Of a stretch of DNA of 64,000 bases, positions 63,639 through 64,000 are shown one piece after another (the stretch's first letter is position 1; each line of letters opens with the position of its first letter). This DNA is from Chitinophagales bacterium. Lineage in GTDB: Bacteria; Bacteroidota; Bacteroidia; Chitinophagales; Chitinophagaceae. The DNA lies in assembly GCA_013298665.1 (NCBI GenBank), contig JAAFIK010000008.1, positions 1 to 64,000 on the forward strand, read 5' to 3'. Position numbers and translations under genes: made by a program. The notes beneath the pieces are model-generated. The model was given only the letters and a program-made list of their open reading frames with translations. It was not told where the DNA came from and made no database searches.

Positions 63639-64000
63639 CTATGTACTGAAGTTTTCTCCATCGAGCCAGAGCTTAAAGGCGCCTGAGCGTTCGGCGCTGA
63701 CAATAGTTTCGTGGCGGGCAGCGGGGTTGAGCTTGATGAGTACGCGGCTTTTGCTGTAGCTGAACATTTCGCTGATGGCATAAATGGCGATGATGTATTG
63801 CCGGTTGATGCGGAAAAAAGTTTTAGGGTCAAGCATGGTTTCGAGGGCATCGAGGTTATAGTCAATAGCATAGCGCCGGCCTTCACGTGTATTCAGGAAA
63901 TTGATCTTGTCTTCAGTGTAAAAATAAACAACGTCTTCCACGTTGATCGTTTTGATGTGTTCACCATAGCGTACAATAAAGCGTTTCTTGTGATCCGTTT
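63639..64000 (-). CDS. LytTR DNA-binding-domain protein (C-terminal part; gene continues past the window edge)
   Basis: Frame stays open to the edge: RDHKKRFIVRYGEHIKTINVEDVVYFYTEDKINFLNTREGRRYAIDYNLDALETMLDPKTFFRINRQYIIA. Confidence 0.85.
   Translation of the reverse strand, partial: TDHKKRFIVRYGEHIKTINVEDVVYFYTEDKINFLNTREGRRYAIDYNLDALETMLDPKTFFRINRQYIIAIYAISEMFSYSKSRVLIKLNPAARHETIVSAERSGAFKLWLDGENFST

Overview
The window reads as a Bacteroidota chromosome segment, probably Chitinophagia-like (inference from T9SS C-terminal sorting domains, a GLPGLI protein, TAnnTTTG-type promoters and split metH). Housekeeping and surface genes (lspA, engB, split metH, T9SS cargo, TonB-type receptors) flank a ~31 kb one-direction biosynthetic operon at about 16.9-48.1 kb. 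It encodes a FAAL-ACP; two NRPS proteins with TubC-like N-terminal docking regions (C-A-T-C-A-T and C-A-T-C-T-TE); a KASIII-like protein, free ACP, stand-alone A domain and P450; a Lys/Orn N-monooxygenase; a cupin; a methionyl-tRNA-synthetase-like protein; a DAO-family FAD oxidase; an unsecreted periplasmic-binding-protein-like protein; a second cupin; GNAT; DJ-1/PfpI; a PvdE/SyrD-type exporter; type II TE; Sfp-type PPTase; and a penicillin-acylase/PvdQ-like hydrolase. The main hypothesis is that N-monooxygenase + cupin + MetRS-like + FAD oxidase form a split version of the hydrazine (N-N bond) machinery known from actinobacteria (Spb38/Spb40 type). This would feed an A-less terminal NRPS module in a lipopeptide pathway with acylation, export and deacylation. 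Secondary points of interest: a Cys-rich GG-leader small peptide behind a strong stem-loop, a second small Cys-rich secreted peptide beside an XRE regulator, and a repeat- and hairpin-dense intergenic region at 1-830. All calls come from reading the sequence and supplied ORFs; no database search was run.
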